From Saururus chinensis (Eukaryota; Streptophyta; Magnoliopsida; Piperales; Saururaceae): 64,000 nucleotides of DNA. The stretch is taken from contig CP141143.1 of the NCBI GenBank assembly GCA_035235625.1, positions 22,675,092 through 22,739,091 on the forward strand. The letters run 5' to 3'. Numbering within the stretch: position 1 is the stretch's first letter; every line of letters starts with the position of its first letter. The notes beneath the pieces are model-generated. The model was not told the DNA's origin. It did no database searches and saw nothing but the letters and a program-made list of their open reading frames with translations. Below, piece after piece: positions 24,276-36,300 of this stretch. A program made the position numbers and the translations under genes.

Positions 24276-26179
24276 TGTAACAGCTTTTTTTTCGATTACG
24301 TTTAACCCGAAGGGTTAGGCCTAATTAGATAATTTTGGGATAAATTTTAGAGGTTTTCAATGGTTTAAACCTCCGTATATGAGTAGAACTCGAAGAAATG
24401 AGCGTAATGAATCAAAGAATGGGCAAAATAGAGGTCGGGAGTGGAAGTGACGACATCGATAAGCGTGAAAAATAGTCAGGACCCACTTGGAAAGAGCACC
24501 AAATATTGTTTTAAGTGGGTTAGTATCAAAGGACTCGTTGATACGAGTCCAACGGTACCAAGAACATGCAAATCCGAATCCAGGGTAAAGAGATACGTGT
24601 GTTTGAAGAAAAACAAAAAAAATATAAATAAAGGAGATTGGCGCTTGGAGAGCGTTTGGAGCGCCACGGCGCGTGGCCGGTGTGCGCGTCTCTGCGGGTG
24701 CGGGCACGACGCATGCCATTTCGGCGGATGCGACCCGCACCGTTTCGTTGGGCGGCGGCGCCCGAAACCGGCGATGTTGCGGTTTCGGCGCGGCTCGGGT
24801 CTATAATTACCCGATTTTTCCTGTTTTTGAATCAGTTCTTCTCCTTCCCCGTTTCTGACCGTTCTGAGGCCGATTAAGGCCGTTCAAGACCTGTTTCCTA
24901 CTAAATCGAGCGTGCTCTATGCGATGGAGGGTCATTTCTTTGAGTTGGCAATCATATGAGGAGGAAATGCCCCAAGACAAGGAGTGGTTCTGCCCATTAT
25001 CTTCGAGCACCGACCAACTTCGTTTTTTCTATTTCTGGCCATCCTAACTCCGATTTAGTCAATTCAAGAGGCGTTCTTGACTAAATCGAGTATGTTCTAC
25101 CCAATGGAGGGTTCTGTTTTTTGAGCTGGCGATCTTATGAGGAGGAAATACCCCAAGACTAAGAGAGGCCTTGCCCGTCATCCTCAAACACCAGAGCAAG
25201 ATGGGGTTCTGTCTATAGTTACTGAGCCTCAACAAGAGAAACAATCTAGAGTAGGGGAGGTTCTGTCCACCGCTCACAGACACAAAATACGAGAAGAGTC
25301 TCTGGTAAGAAGAACGTTTATACATAGCCTTTCAGTGCAAAACAAGGGACATATAAAGGCTAGAGGAAGCTCTGTCTACTACCTTCATATCTGGACCGGA
25401 GAACGCCTAGAAGGAACGAGCAACTCTGAATACCACTACCTTATGAGACATGATGGGAGTAAGCAGTTCTAATCTCCCGTTTTAATTATAAAACGACATG
25501 TGCTAGTTTTGATGCGTGTTATGCTACGATCCATATGCTTGCTATGCTTATATACCTTGATGTGTGCTTATATACCATAATGTGTGCTTTATGCCATATG
25601 CTATGACGTGTGTAGTCTCGCTCTAGGGTAGAGCGAGATGTGTAATTTGTGTTTTCTGTCTCGGCTCAGTGATAGAGTGAGATGTGTTAATGTGATTATG
25701 ATCCCGCTCAGTGGAACAACAAGATGTACGATTTCGTTGATTTATTAATTTCCGCTTTACTCTGATAGATTACAAGTTTTAGTATGATTTCAATTCAATT
25801 TTAGTATATATGTATTTTAACGTATAAAATTTTGTGATGTGTGATGTATGTAGTAGCCGTTAGGCAGAACCACGTTCGGATCCGATCGTGTTGGAATAAT
25901 ATCCAATACGTACGTAGGCAACCAACGGTAAGGCAATGTTGGCCCGATCCAAATTATTTATAATAATATGTTTTATTCTATTTTACATGCAATGAACTAT
26001 GAAGCTTCGTTGTGTGTATGTGTTTGTTCAACTTAAGTCTACGTACCGGGAAGCCTTGAAGCTTCGTAGTGCATAGACGAATGTTGTACCTCTTGCACAT
26101 AGACGATAATTCATGGCTTAAAGAAAGAAAAATTTTGTATTAGTGATTTTGTGGGCTCGACTTAGGTCAGGTCGTTATA
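24276..26179 (+). mobile_element. Solo LTR, family A copy 1 (1904 bp)
   Basis: Starts TGTAACAGC and ends GGTCGTTATA, so the canonical terminal CA has become TA. A perfect 5-bp target duplication GTTAC flanks it (24271-24275 and 26180-26184). It contains a TATA-like box (TATAAATA at 24623-24630), a GC-rich block just after it (24640-24800) and diverged repeats of about 55-60 bp at 24950-25440 (GAGGAAAT(G/A)CCCCAAGAC...GTTCTG(C/T)CC). Its reverse complement matches 57403-59364. No internal retroelement domain is present. The short frames inside are accidental. Confidence 0.82.
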
Positions 26180-26184
26180 GTTAC

Positions 26185-26640
26185 CTTCCTAAACAACTTT
26201 ACCATCTATCTCTTTAACTTCATCTATAAAAGGCTCTACACCCACAATTTTTCTCTTCTTACTTTTATCAGAACTATTACCATCTAATAAAATACTCATT
26301 TAATATTGCACATCATCTGGAACTTTAGTGCAAGAAACCACACTCCCTCTACGTTTACTCAAGTGTAGCTTTATCCTATTAATCCCTCCACTATTGAAAA
26401 TTTTTCTATAATAAAGGCACTTAATAGACCTCTTTCCATCTTAAACTAAATAACAGTGTGCCCATGCTGGGTCCATTTTCCCCCTCGTTGATATTGTGGT
26501 TGTGGGTGTGCTAGCATTTGAGCCAGCTATAGATGTAGTAGCACTAGGTGTGTTCTCTAAGGATGCACTTAGGGCTGCCTCCATAGATGCACTAGCACAA
26601 GAAGACCCCGATGCCATTGTATATATAATTGTAATAAATA
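26185..26640 (-). pseudogene. hAT transposase, N-terminal BED zinc finger part
   Basis: The minus-strand frame from an ATG at about 26618 reads a Ser/Thr/Ala-rich leader. A BED-type finger follows (KMDPAWAHCYLV, stop, DGKRSIKCLYYRKIFNSGGI, then NRIKLHLSKRRGSVVSC). In the family the ligands are C..C..H..H/C; here the second Cys of CxxC is replaced by Tyr. A tail with SDKSKKRKIVGVEPFIDE follows up to 26190. The family A solo LTR separates it from the dimerisation part at 24131. Together they are one internally deleted hAT copy. Confidence 0.75.
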
Positions 26641-26649
26641 TTACAAGAT

Positions 26650-27340
26650 AAAAATGATCAATCAAATAATCATTTTAAAAAAAAACACAACTGATAGTAC
26701 ACCCAAATTTTTTTTGCACAAACTAATTACAACACTTCAAAATAAAAGAATAATTATGAAACCAATAAACTCAAGACAATCCTTCAATCTCCACACTACC
26801 ATTACAAATCCATGTGAATCATAACAACCAAACACATTATATGTACACGATCAAGCCCTAAATCACTCATTCTCAGTGAGTAAAAGTTTATACAACTGCT
26901 ACGCGCTATCATGCATCAAAACTATATTCATCTAACTCAAAAACTTGTTTAAAATTTATCACATCACAATTCATGCAGTGGATAGCCCGAAGCAAAAGTT
27001 TTTCCCAAACACATTGGGTGCATTTTTTAGTAAAACCACAAGCTTTCAACCATTAATGCAACACAAATTCCACTTATTTAAAAAAATCCACAAATATTAT
27101 GCTATGATCAATAATAAGACGGAATAGCTTTGCCAAGCAACGGTTGCATATGCATAACAATTGAGAAATATGACCTCCAATAAAACCACGACAAGACCTT
27201 CACGATGTTTCCCCTCTGCCAAGTTGAGGACTTTATCTCTTCCCTTTCCCAAAGAGGCAAAATATGGTCACTGGCCTACGACCGTGCAAAAGCAATCCAA
27301 GCCTTCGACGAAACGAAGCTGGGCATAAAAGGGCTGGTCG
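26650..27340. other. Gene-free sequence
   Basis: No supported gene. This probably includes the 5' end of the hAT copy, whose terminal repeat I could not identify. Confidence 0.4.
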
Positions 27341-27348
27341 ACGCGGGA

Positions 27349-27580
27349 ATGTGGAGAGGATGAATTGCAAAATTTTTACTTGAGAAGATCGCCAGCCATT
27401 GGCCCAAATTGCCTAGTCCCGAGCTCCTCCCTAGCAACCGGCTTTCAGGCCATGGACGACAACAAGGCAGAGGAGTGGTTGTGGCAGGAATGTGGAGAAG
27501 ATGAATCACTAGAGAAGATCGCCAGCTACAGCTCACAGTCACCTCCAAATCGCCTAGCCCTGAGCTTCTCCCGATCGCGA
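27349..27580. repeat. Diverged duplication, period about 138 bp
   Basis: GAATGTGGAGAGGATGAAT..GAGAAGATCGCCAGCC (from 27349) recurs as GAATGTGGAGAAGATGAATC..GAGAAGATCGCCAGC (from about 27487). Both are followed by CCAAAT(T/C)GCCTAG(T/C)CC and GAGCT(C/T)CTCCC. Frames on both strands span it (for example minus 27276-27548), but I recognise no protein. Confidence 0.7.
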
Positions 27581-27599
27581 TGGGTTCCTCAATCGATTG

Positions 27600-28229
27600 G
27601 TATTTTTTTAGAAATTGGACTGGAACACCGGGTAACTGGTTTAACTAGCTGGGTCACTTTGACCCAACTGAGTTAAACCGATCCAGAAATTAAGCTAAAC
27701 TGGCCTATTTTCTATAATGGGTCTAGTTGAACCCGGTAAGACCAGCCGATCTGGTCCCGTTTTTATATAACATTGACCAGGATTTGTAAATAAAATTTTA
27801 AATACTCCGATTAGTCACTTTGAATTATGTATGTCACATTTACAATTTAGTGTTAGTATATTAAAGTTTAAAATTTAATATTTTAAATATAACATTAGTG
27901 AATTAATCAATTAATTCATGTATTTAAAATACAAAGTTAAAACTAATTAGTTTTAACTTACTACGATTTGTTAGATAATTTAATAGATAAAAATAAGAAT
28001 ATTTGGAGGTAAATTGTAAAATAGGAAATATTTTTTATATTCCGTGAAAAACGTGAACATGAACGAGTGTAAGGAATATATGTGACGCATTTATTTTTTA
28101 AGATTAATAGTACATAGTAATGCATATTATCGTAAATAATTTTTAAAATTAATAATAAAAATAATAATATATATTAACGTAATTATTATTTATAATTATG
28201 TAAACTATTTTTCCTACGTCGATCTTGAA
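27600..28229. other. Gene-free sequence with degenerate GGGT/ACCC phrases
   Basis: 27620-27770 has repeated phrases of the kind GGGTCA, CCCAACTGAGTTAA and GAACCCGG, partly inverted, as in degenerate MITE-like repeats. 27780-28220 is strongly AT-rich. Nothing codes. Confidence 0.4.
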
Positions 28230-28880
28230 AATGAACGCGTGCATTTTCTTTCGGCTCGGCTTGCAGTGAACGTAGAGCATAAAGAAAAACCATCTGACTT
28301 ATGGGCACTGGAAAAGGGGAGGCCACCACACTCACGGACCTTGGAGGAGGCTTCCGTTCTCATTCTCATTCTCAGGCAGCGACTGGAGCTTGGCGGAGGC
28401 CACCATCCCTGCCGGAGAAACGATCGTGTCTAGGTAACGTCTTCTTCGTCTCTTCTCTCACCCTCCTACCGCTGCTCTTTCTTCCGCTCTCTGTTTTTGG
28501 TTTTTTTCCTCCGCATACCCTCTTGCCTGCTCCGCTCATGGCCGCCTCCCGCTCCGACCCGACCTTGGCCATCCTCCCTTCTCTCTAAATTTCCTTTGTT
28601 TTTCTACATTTTCCATAACGATCCTGCTGTTCCCACTGTCGTACGTTTCGGCGATTCCCACTTCCGGAATAAAAAACCTAGTCCCTTTTCGAAAGACTTC
28701 TCAGCCAATTCCCTTAAAATTGACCGCTGAAACCCTTCTGCAGTCATGTCCTCTACTCCTGCCCAAAGATGCTTGAAATCTACCCACCGCAACAGTTCTC
28801 CCGGCTTCCATTTATGAAATAACCTTCTCCTGGATTCTTCCCCTCCAAGCAAGAGCTACTGCAGCTATTTGGCATCACTT
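28230..28880 (+). promoter_or_regulatory. GC- and CT-rich block, possible promoter or 5' exon
   Basis: This block is clearly richer in C and T than its neighbours, with a long pyrimidine-rich run (28436-28500) like the leaders of plant genes. A GT-type splice donor context (CTAG|GTAACG) lies at about 28431. No downstream exon could be linked. The diverged phrase (G/A)CTGAAACCCTTCTG occurs at about 28726 and 28940. It could be the start of a transcript or an old LTR. Confidence 0.3.
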
Positions 28881-29594
28881 CCATTGCTTCTCTCGTTGCA
28901 TTGGCCTGCAACTACTCGACCAATCTCCGTAATCGATCACTGAAACCCTTCTGTTGTGATGGTCTACTGCTAATCCTCTCTCTTGTCAGTTTTTTTATCT
29001 GTGTTTTCTTTGTAGTCTTCATTTTCTAAAGTCAGTCGAAAAGATCACAATTTTTTCAAATTTACAATTTTTTCCTGTATCCAATGAGATTTGGTGGTTT
29101 AAATTCAGGGCTTGGAGTTTACTTGTGCATAATTTGCTTCTGAAATTTGTATTGGCGTGCATAATTTATTTCCTGTAGTTTTTGTTCTTGAGCAGTGATC
29201 GGCATTTTTGTGGTTATCTTGGGTAGGTGAGTGGCATTTTTGTTGTTATCTTGCATAATTTGCATGATTAGCATTTTTTTGGTTATCTTGGTGAAATTAT
29301 TTGCAAAAAAAAAATTAATGCAGAAGCCTGTAAAAATTATACTAATCGATATGATCCACTACTAAATTGCATATGACGCCTATGAAGTCTAGCAAAAAAT
29401 GTACATAATTCTCATGTCTTGTTTAAACTAGCACATAACCCCTATGAAGTTAAGGTAACTAACAATCAACTTCAGAATTTATTATAACAGTTTCACGCTT
29501 ATATGTTAAATGACTTGTGATCCCATGAATTAATGCAAAGAGTCTCTTCTGTTGTTGCCTAAAAAACCTCACCAGAGTAGCTGACAGAGAAAGC
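28881..29594. other. Gene-free sequence
   Basis: T-rich intron-like sequence with no element ends. The repeated phrase GGCATTTTTGTGGTTATCTTG occurs with variations at about 29205, 29230 and 29270. Confidence 0.35.
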
Positions 29595-30005
29595 ATGACC
29601 ATTGTTAAGGCACAAAAAACAAAGTCTTACTTCAAGAGCTTTAAGGTTTGGTTCTAGAAAATGCTCTGATTTTGCTGATTAACCAAGACAAGAACAAGTA
29701 CAGTGCACCAAAATATGCATTTGTTGCTCGTTTTACAAAGATAGGCATTTTAGTGTAGATCATTCTGCGAGTATTGCTGGTCATGTTGTCCTTCCAACAG
29801 TACATTACCACGAGTTGCCTCAATATGGGCTTGAAGCTGGGCTCACTGACACCAACTATGCTGGAGATAATTGCACAGGCCTTTTCTTGGTTTGTTGGGT
29901 CACGGAGATGCTTGTGATGGATGATGTAGATATACTAGGAGGAGATCATTTCATTGAATTTACAGAGAAGAGGACCATCCCAGGCCCTTTTGGGTGTTTT
30001 TCTTG
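29595..30005 (+). pseudogene. RPL5: Ribosomal protein L5 (uL18) pseudogene, 5' half
   Basis: Starting at ATG 29595 the three frames together follow the first half of the 60S ribosomal protein L5, the 5S-rRNA-binding uL18 protein. Recognisable parts are VKAQKTKSYFKSFKV, LINQDKNKY, PKYAFVARFT, HELPQYGLEAGLT and CTGLFL..., ending in an RRxPxxALLxV-like stretch. A deletion of roughly 27 bp removes the basic segment after FKV, stops follow, and the frame shifts at least twice. The second half is not found. The parts join without an intron over about 150 codons, which suggests a retrocopy. However, loss of the 3' half is not the usual outcome of reverse transcription, so a truncated segmental copy is also possible. 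Confidence 0.78.
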
Positions 30006-30124
30006 CAATAGGGAATGAATGTGAAAAATTTTAGTGGAAGCCTTTGAGTTTTTGAGTCTGTAGTATTTCATCATTTGAAGTGAAAATTGACTGCATAGTG
30101 TGATGCTTGTTCCTCCCCAATTTA

Positions 30125-30431
30125 CTAATGCATGAGTAACACAATTAAGCTTACGGTAGTTTTTGGGTCTGACCCATTAATGGTGGGGCAAAAAGTGGGA
30201 ATAATCATAGGTCTTGCAAGTGAAATTGCTTGGCCCATCATCGTAGGCATAGCTGTAAGCCTTGGGGCAAGCCATCTTGAATATGGTTCAATAGAAAGAA
30301 GGCCTGCATGTGTCTGGACTCCCAAACGCTCCACTGCACTCTTGCATGCAATTACTACATCCAGTAATATTGCATCCCTTGGAGCTGGGTCCAGCTGTAG
30401 GTTGTATTCATCAACAAAGCTAACGTCCTAG
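30125..30431. other. Unassigned open frames on both strands
   Basis: A plus frame (30132-30431, 99 codons) and an overlapping minus frame (30334-30125, extending upstream of its Met) both read as ordinary protein. The minus frame includes ERLGVQTHAGLLSIEPYSRW and TAMPTMMGQAISLARPMI. I cannot place either in a family. It may be a fragment of a host gene, and the minus frame looks slightly more protein-like. Confidence 0.25.
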
Positions 30432-30439
30432 TAGTCTTT

Positions 30440-31279
30440 GTTTTGCTAGACTCTTACAAGTTAATTTTGTAATATTAGTATTCTTATTCTATGTGTTAAT
30501 AACATGTTTGAAGTTACTAGACTCTAGTAGATTATGGATTAGTCACATTTAAAATTGTAGATCAAATTTTTTGAGAGTTAATTATTTTGAAATCCGATAC
30601 TCAAATCCAGGGATTCTAGGAATACAAGATTTGTGCATCCAAATATTTTAAAATTTGGCGAATTTGGATTATATTTTGAAATCTCATATTCCAGATCCTA
30701 TATTTTAAAATCTTGATTGACTAACCCTATGTTACTGATGACAAGTAATTCCTAATTATTCTAGTGGACCGAGAAGGTGGACCTAACCCCGTATGGCCAA
30801 TCGTTAACTAACGGTCATTTAGATTTGACCACATTCTAGTTTGCCTTTTGGATCAACTGTCCATAGGCTTCGTTCTTCCTTGCTACATATTATTTTCTCA
30901 AAGTGAAGCACCCATCAAATATTTGTGCATATGGTGTGAACGATTTTGATACTTTGGTGTTGCATCAACCTCGGGAGGACTCTAGGTGTATTTGAAGATC
31001 TTTTTCACCTCTTTGCATGACTGCGGTATTCCATTTAAACTGTTTGTTTTTTCGCTGTCATATTTCTGTTGCTGCTGTTACTGTATTTTCTGTCGAAGGC
31101 ATAAGAAAGGAAGAATAATAGGGATAATCAACCACTTCCACATAACTGTATGCAGAGCTTAGCCTGTCTAACAGATCTTGTGTATTGTTCAGAGACCTGC
31201 CATACTTACAACAAAGTATTTAAACATACAAGAGGTGGTTAAACATCTCTTGTGACACATAACATAAAATCAAACTATA
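30440..31279. other. Gene-free sequence
   Basis: AT-rich; no coding frame, repeat pair or element end that I can support. Confidence 0.4.
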
Positions 31280-31734
31280 GCAGATAGAAGCTGATATGCC
31301 TGCCTGTGTATCCAGATGGATGGGCGCTGCTCATAAAAATCCCTAACCCGAGTTTCAGTTCCTCTCCTCTCCACTTCTCTTCCATGAACCTCCACGGCCA
31401 GCCAACCTCCACTCATCTCCTGGTCATCTGCCCATTGATTTTCGTTGTGAGCCGCCGCCAGCCCTCTCCTATTCTCTTCTCTCTTGCCAGATTTTGTCTG
31501 CTTCAGCAATTCATCTCCGCGGCGCCACCCGACCTGGTCACAGCTCAGGAGCTCACCCCTGGCCCTACCCCGACTTGCCACCTTCTCCAGGTCTCTGCGT
31601 TGACCACTCCTGGGCCTGCCTATAGCCCTGTGGCCTTGGTTATTTGTTTGATCTTTTCAGTGGTAGGGTTTAGGTGTTGCTGGATTTGATGCTTCTAGGG
31701 AAAAATTGAAGACATTGGAAGTGGCAGAGACTAG
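31280..31734 (+). promoter_or_regulatory. Possible 5' leader exon of the SDH6 gene
   Basis: A C/T-rich block with a well-formed 5' splice site (GACTA|GTAAGTGCC) at 31734/31735. The next coding ATG on this strand is the SDH6 start at 33364, preceded by an acceptor-like TATAAG|AAG. A leader exon joined to the coding exon by an intron of about 1.6 kb is therefore plausible. The open frame through the block (31306-31689) resembles no protein. This is inference from composition and splice signals only. Confidence 0.3.
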
Positions 31735-33363
31735 TAAGTGCCCATCCCCCTGGTCAATTATTCTGATTTGTCATCTATTAAGTCTTATATAGTAAGTATA
31801 AATAAAACTACAAGTTGGGTTGGAGCCTTGGTGGAATTTCGGCACAAAGGTTGATTTTTTACCTCTCCCTGGAAGTTTTGTTCTCTGGTTCATTGCAGTC
31901 TTGTTTCTCAGTTACTCTTATGACATCTATTTTTTTTATCTTTTGGTTGAAGTTTCAATGGTTTTTTGGCATAGAAATATCTTCAGTTGTGGAATTAAAT
32001 GGATGTTCACTTTGTACTGATATTATTTTGGCTAATTTTGTGACTTTGTACTAAATATAACTTGCGGAAAGAATTTTTTTCCTTGTTAATTTTGTTTAAA
32101 AGTTTGTTTTCTTCTTATTTATTTATTCACTTAGCACTCTTAAAATACATATAAAATAATTTTTGGTACGTGTATCCCCACTGTATTATATTCTATTTTT
32201 TTGGAAATTATCGCCATATATCCATATCTGTGCTTTCTAGCTCCTGCCCCAAACCTGTCAAAGTTCACACATTAAAATTTAAGAGATAAGAAAATTTCCC
32301 TTTTCTTTCCCATTTTTTAAATACCTAGAAAACGAAGAGAGAAGAAAAGAAAGATTGAGAAATGATGGCAATCAATCTTAAGGATCCTTTTCTGATTAAC
32401 CACATCTTGGAAAAGAGCTTCGTGATAGGATTGCTATGAAGATGTAGGACGACTACAGTAGGAAGACTGTTGTAGGGGACATTGATGATTGCAACTTTTA
32501 TAGGATAGGTCTTTAGACAATGATATTTACTTTTATATATACATTTTATAAATATAAATTTTGTCTTTTGAGTAGTGAGGTTCTAAAAGCTAATATTGAT
32601 GTGCGTTAGAGATTGAAAAGTGATTTTGGCTTGTTTGGGGTTACCTTATTTACATCCTTATATAAAATTACTATCAGTTGATCCTCTTAAAGTATTAAGT
32701 ATTCTGCAGAACAGGTTCATATTTTCTGAAAACTAGTACTGTTTTGCTAAACAGGTAACTGTCATGAAATACATCAGTTTAAGAAATTAAAACAAAAACC
32801 TTCATGCTCTAAATCTTAGGGACAAAAAACAAAGAAAATGCTGCCAAACAGGCTTAACTTTTTTCATATTTATCAAAGATTTTAATGTCACCCTGACTAA
32901 CTTTTATTGTTATGAGCACTTCAAGGAAGGAATGGGTCTTGACCCAACCATACGGCCCAGCTCCAAGAATGGTCAACCAAACCCGCTTTAACCTGATTGC
33001 GGTCCGATTTGCCACATTAATAACCCGAAATTCGGTCCATTAAGGTTGGGTCGGGTCAGAGTATTAAAAAAAAACGACCTGAGTGGCATCTCTTTTTGAC
33101 TAGAAATCAAGTAGTGCAGGATGCAGGAACTGCACCTCTTTGCAGAAGAGAAAAAGGTCGACAGAAAGGAACAGTCTTTCCCTCTAAAAATGACGACCAT
33201 CATCATTCTTTGCCATCCATTTCTAGATGATCAGCACCTGATTGATTTGTTTGTTCTTCCAATATTGCTTTGGTTGATCATCATCCATTTCCATCCATTT
33301 CTCTATGTACAATATTTATATTTAATGTAATTTGTTTTGGTTGATTGATCTGGGTATAAGAAG
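31735..33363. other. Non-coding sequence upstream of SDH6
   Basis: AT-rich, possibly a leader intron plus repeats. At 32930-33090 there are GGGT/ACCC-rich phrases (GGTTGGGTCGGGTCAG) and an end-like AGTGGCATCTC, similar in style to the hAT MITE at 46754, but with no identifiable target duplication. Confidence 0.35.
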
Positions 33364-36300
33364 ATGGGAGAGAGGGATGGATCATCTGGTGGGTATTGGG
33401 AGAACTGGAGGGCTTATTGGAGGACGAGGTTTGCCATCCTTGACAACTACAAGAAGATCCTCCTGGTGCCGGAGAGGCCTCTTCCGAAATGGTCCGCCTC
33501 TGACGTTGAGGAATTCATTGCTTCCGACCCGGTTCATGGCCCTGCGGTAGCTTCTTCTGCTTTTTCCCTTTTTATCAATTTTAATTGGGTTTTGAATATT
33601 GCTACTTGATTATTGATTATGATTCAGTTTTTCAATCTGGGTAGTTTTCATTGTTTCAGTTGGGTTCTTTTTGATGCAGTGATCTTTGTTTTACTATGAT
33701 TGAGCTGCTTTGGATTAGGAAAACTGCTATGTACTTTGTCTATAGCTCGAAATGATGTTGGAGCTTTTCTTGCTATTGACCCATTTGCTTGTCACTTGTT
33801 AGTGGCCATCTTTTAGGATTTTAAAGTCCTTTCTTCTTCCCACTTTAATAATTGGGCATTAATGGCTTCACACTGTCATTTCTCGTAGATACTTGGTGAT
33901 ACAATGCACTTCTGTTACTGGTTCTAAGAAAATGCATGGAAAACAGTCAACAAGTTAATTAGAGGAGACTTTGATTTAGATCCTTTGCTTTCCATAATTA
34001 AACATTGACTAAATATTGGATTTAACTCTTGCTTGGAAAAAGGAGAACTTGAGGAGGATTTTTTTGTTCAAACGTTTCAAAGGTTCGTTTATGAGGGAAA
34101 ATTGTATCTATAATCCATCAGCTAGAATCCTTCGAGTTGGCTTTGTTGTATTCTTGGTCAATTGAAGGGCAAAATTACTATGCACTTAAGTGTCACCATT
34201 GTCTGTTATAGGGAGGTTTGGGAATGTTCAATTTTGTAGTCTAGTTGGATAGGTTTGGCAAATATCTATTTTGCTTAGAAGTCTTTAAGTGACGGGAATA
34301 GTTTCAAGGAGCTAGTTGCCCTGTCTTGGAGATTTGCAATTTTGTTGAGAACTCTTTTGGATGGATAAGTTGTTCTGAATGCATTGCCCATATATAAGAG
34401 TAAAGAACTGGATTAATGGTTAAAATTAAAATGGTCTACAAGGAAGTGAATCAGGTAGGTGTCTTCATGGTCTCCACTCCTTTTGTCTTGGGATGCATAA
34501 GGAGTTATAACGATGGACCGTTTTTAATATTCTAGAGAAAAGTAGTTTTCCTAGTTTGATTGGAAGAAGAAAAAGAATACTGAAGGATTCCTATTTATGA
34601 ATTACACTTGAGCTACATGGATTGAGTTGAGGAATAGCTCTCGTTCTTCAGCTAAACTTGAGTTATCATGCTCGATAATTCAAGTTGGCCATTCTGATCC
34701 TGTGTGAAACATTGAAGGAGCGATGCAAGATTTTCATAGCTATCATTAATTAGCTGTAATTGGGTTGAGTTGGCTGCCTCAACTCAGATTGGCCAATATC
34801 CCTCTCTTTTGTGTGTAAGTTATTCAAATTAAATAACAATTAGATGATTTGCTAGAGCTGGCCAATTGAATGTGTGCTGCATTCTAGTTTTGGTGTAAAA
34901 AACTGATAAGAATACTCTTGAACTCAAAATCTATTTTTTCTTATTGATATATTGTATGGTATATGTGACTTATTGAACTCTTTGATTCAATATGCATTAT
35001 GTTTGTAGCTGAAAACTGCTCGAGATGTGGCAAAGTATTCTGCCTATGGAAGTGCTGTTGGTGCAGTCTCTACGGCAGCATTAGCTTGGAAATATTCTAA
35101 AAGTCCACATGGTAATGAACAAACTTCCCTTTTGTTTTACATAAATCGAAGTGCACAAGTGTTTGTCAGAGGTACACATTACTTTCCAATGTAAATCTAC
35201 TTTTGTGGTGGTAGTTTAATATCCCTATATGTGCAGCGGGACAGATCCCAATATCTTTATGCTGTCGGAGATTCCCTCTTTAGGCTAGTCAATTGCTGTA
35301 TTAGAATGTGCTTAGATATATATTACCTTAGGCCCTCTAGACCCTTCTTTTGAAGAACCTCACAAACTCTGGTTGAGCCCTTGTTTTAAATGCTGTATAA
35401 ACCGTTTAATGCAACTTGTTTGACTTTTTGGAAGCCTTGCGGTTCTTGTCAGTCACAACCCTGGATTGCTGCTTTTAATTCAGTCCAACTAAATGTCATA
35501 ACTAAGGGGATGTAGCACATATAGCATCCCACTATATATATCATCCTTGTGATCATGGGGGCTGCAGCATGGAGGACATTAAACATTTAACGTCTTTGTT
35601 CAAATACCGCTCTACTCCTGGCTAATAGAGTTGCATCGTTATGATTTATAGCATTTTGATTGTATTATTCTGCTGTAGCCCAATGCTGGCCCCTCCACCC
35701 ACGAGGTGAGGGACAGGGAAATAGAGGGAAAGGGAAGAAATAGAGGGAAAGGGGAGAAGCAGAGATAAACTAATAGAGAGGAGACGAGCTGAAGGAAGAG
35801 AACTAACTATTCGATTCAATTTAAATCACTGTTCACGTCTATTGTAGCAATGGGGCTTGAAGCCCTTTTATAGCTTTACACTTACCCAATTACAATTCTT
35901 GATTCAACTGGGAAACTAACATGAAATAGTGCATAAACTAAATTAGGTAAGCGAATTGACTAAAGCTTTAGCTAAACTAAGAAACTAAAGCATAGCTTAA
36001 ACTAGGAGACGTAAGACTAGGGAAACATGCTTAAAAGAGAATTGAAATAAAACTAGTAATGTTCTAAATTTAAGTAGAGGCTGCTGCTGCTGGCACAGGG
36101 CATAACATATTCATTTGTTGAAAATCACATCTCCTGTTTTCTAATTTTAAAAAACTCAATATGCAGTGCTACTGTTTGCCTACCAGCTTATGCTAAAAAA
36201 GAACTACACATTCATACTTAATACAAATATATATAGTTCGTATACTACAAATATAGATGCATCTCTGGCTAATCTGGTTTGGTCTCTCCTAAAATATACT

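Noticed and set aside
24638-24877. Arg/Ala-rich frames in the GC-rich block
   Set aside because: The block is the R/U5-like part of the family A solo LTR, and the frames are open on both strands because of GC content.
31306-31689. 127-codon plus-strand frame before SDH6
   Set aside because: More likely an untranslated CT-rich leader. The sequence has no domain and the antisense frame is equally open.
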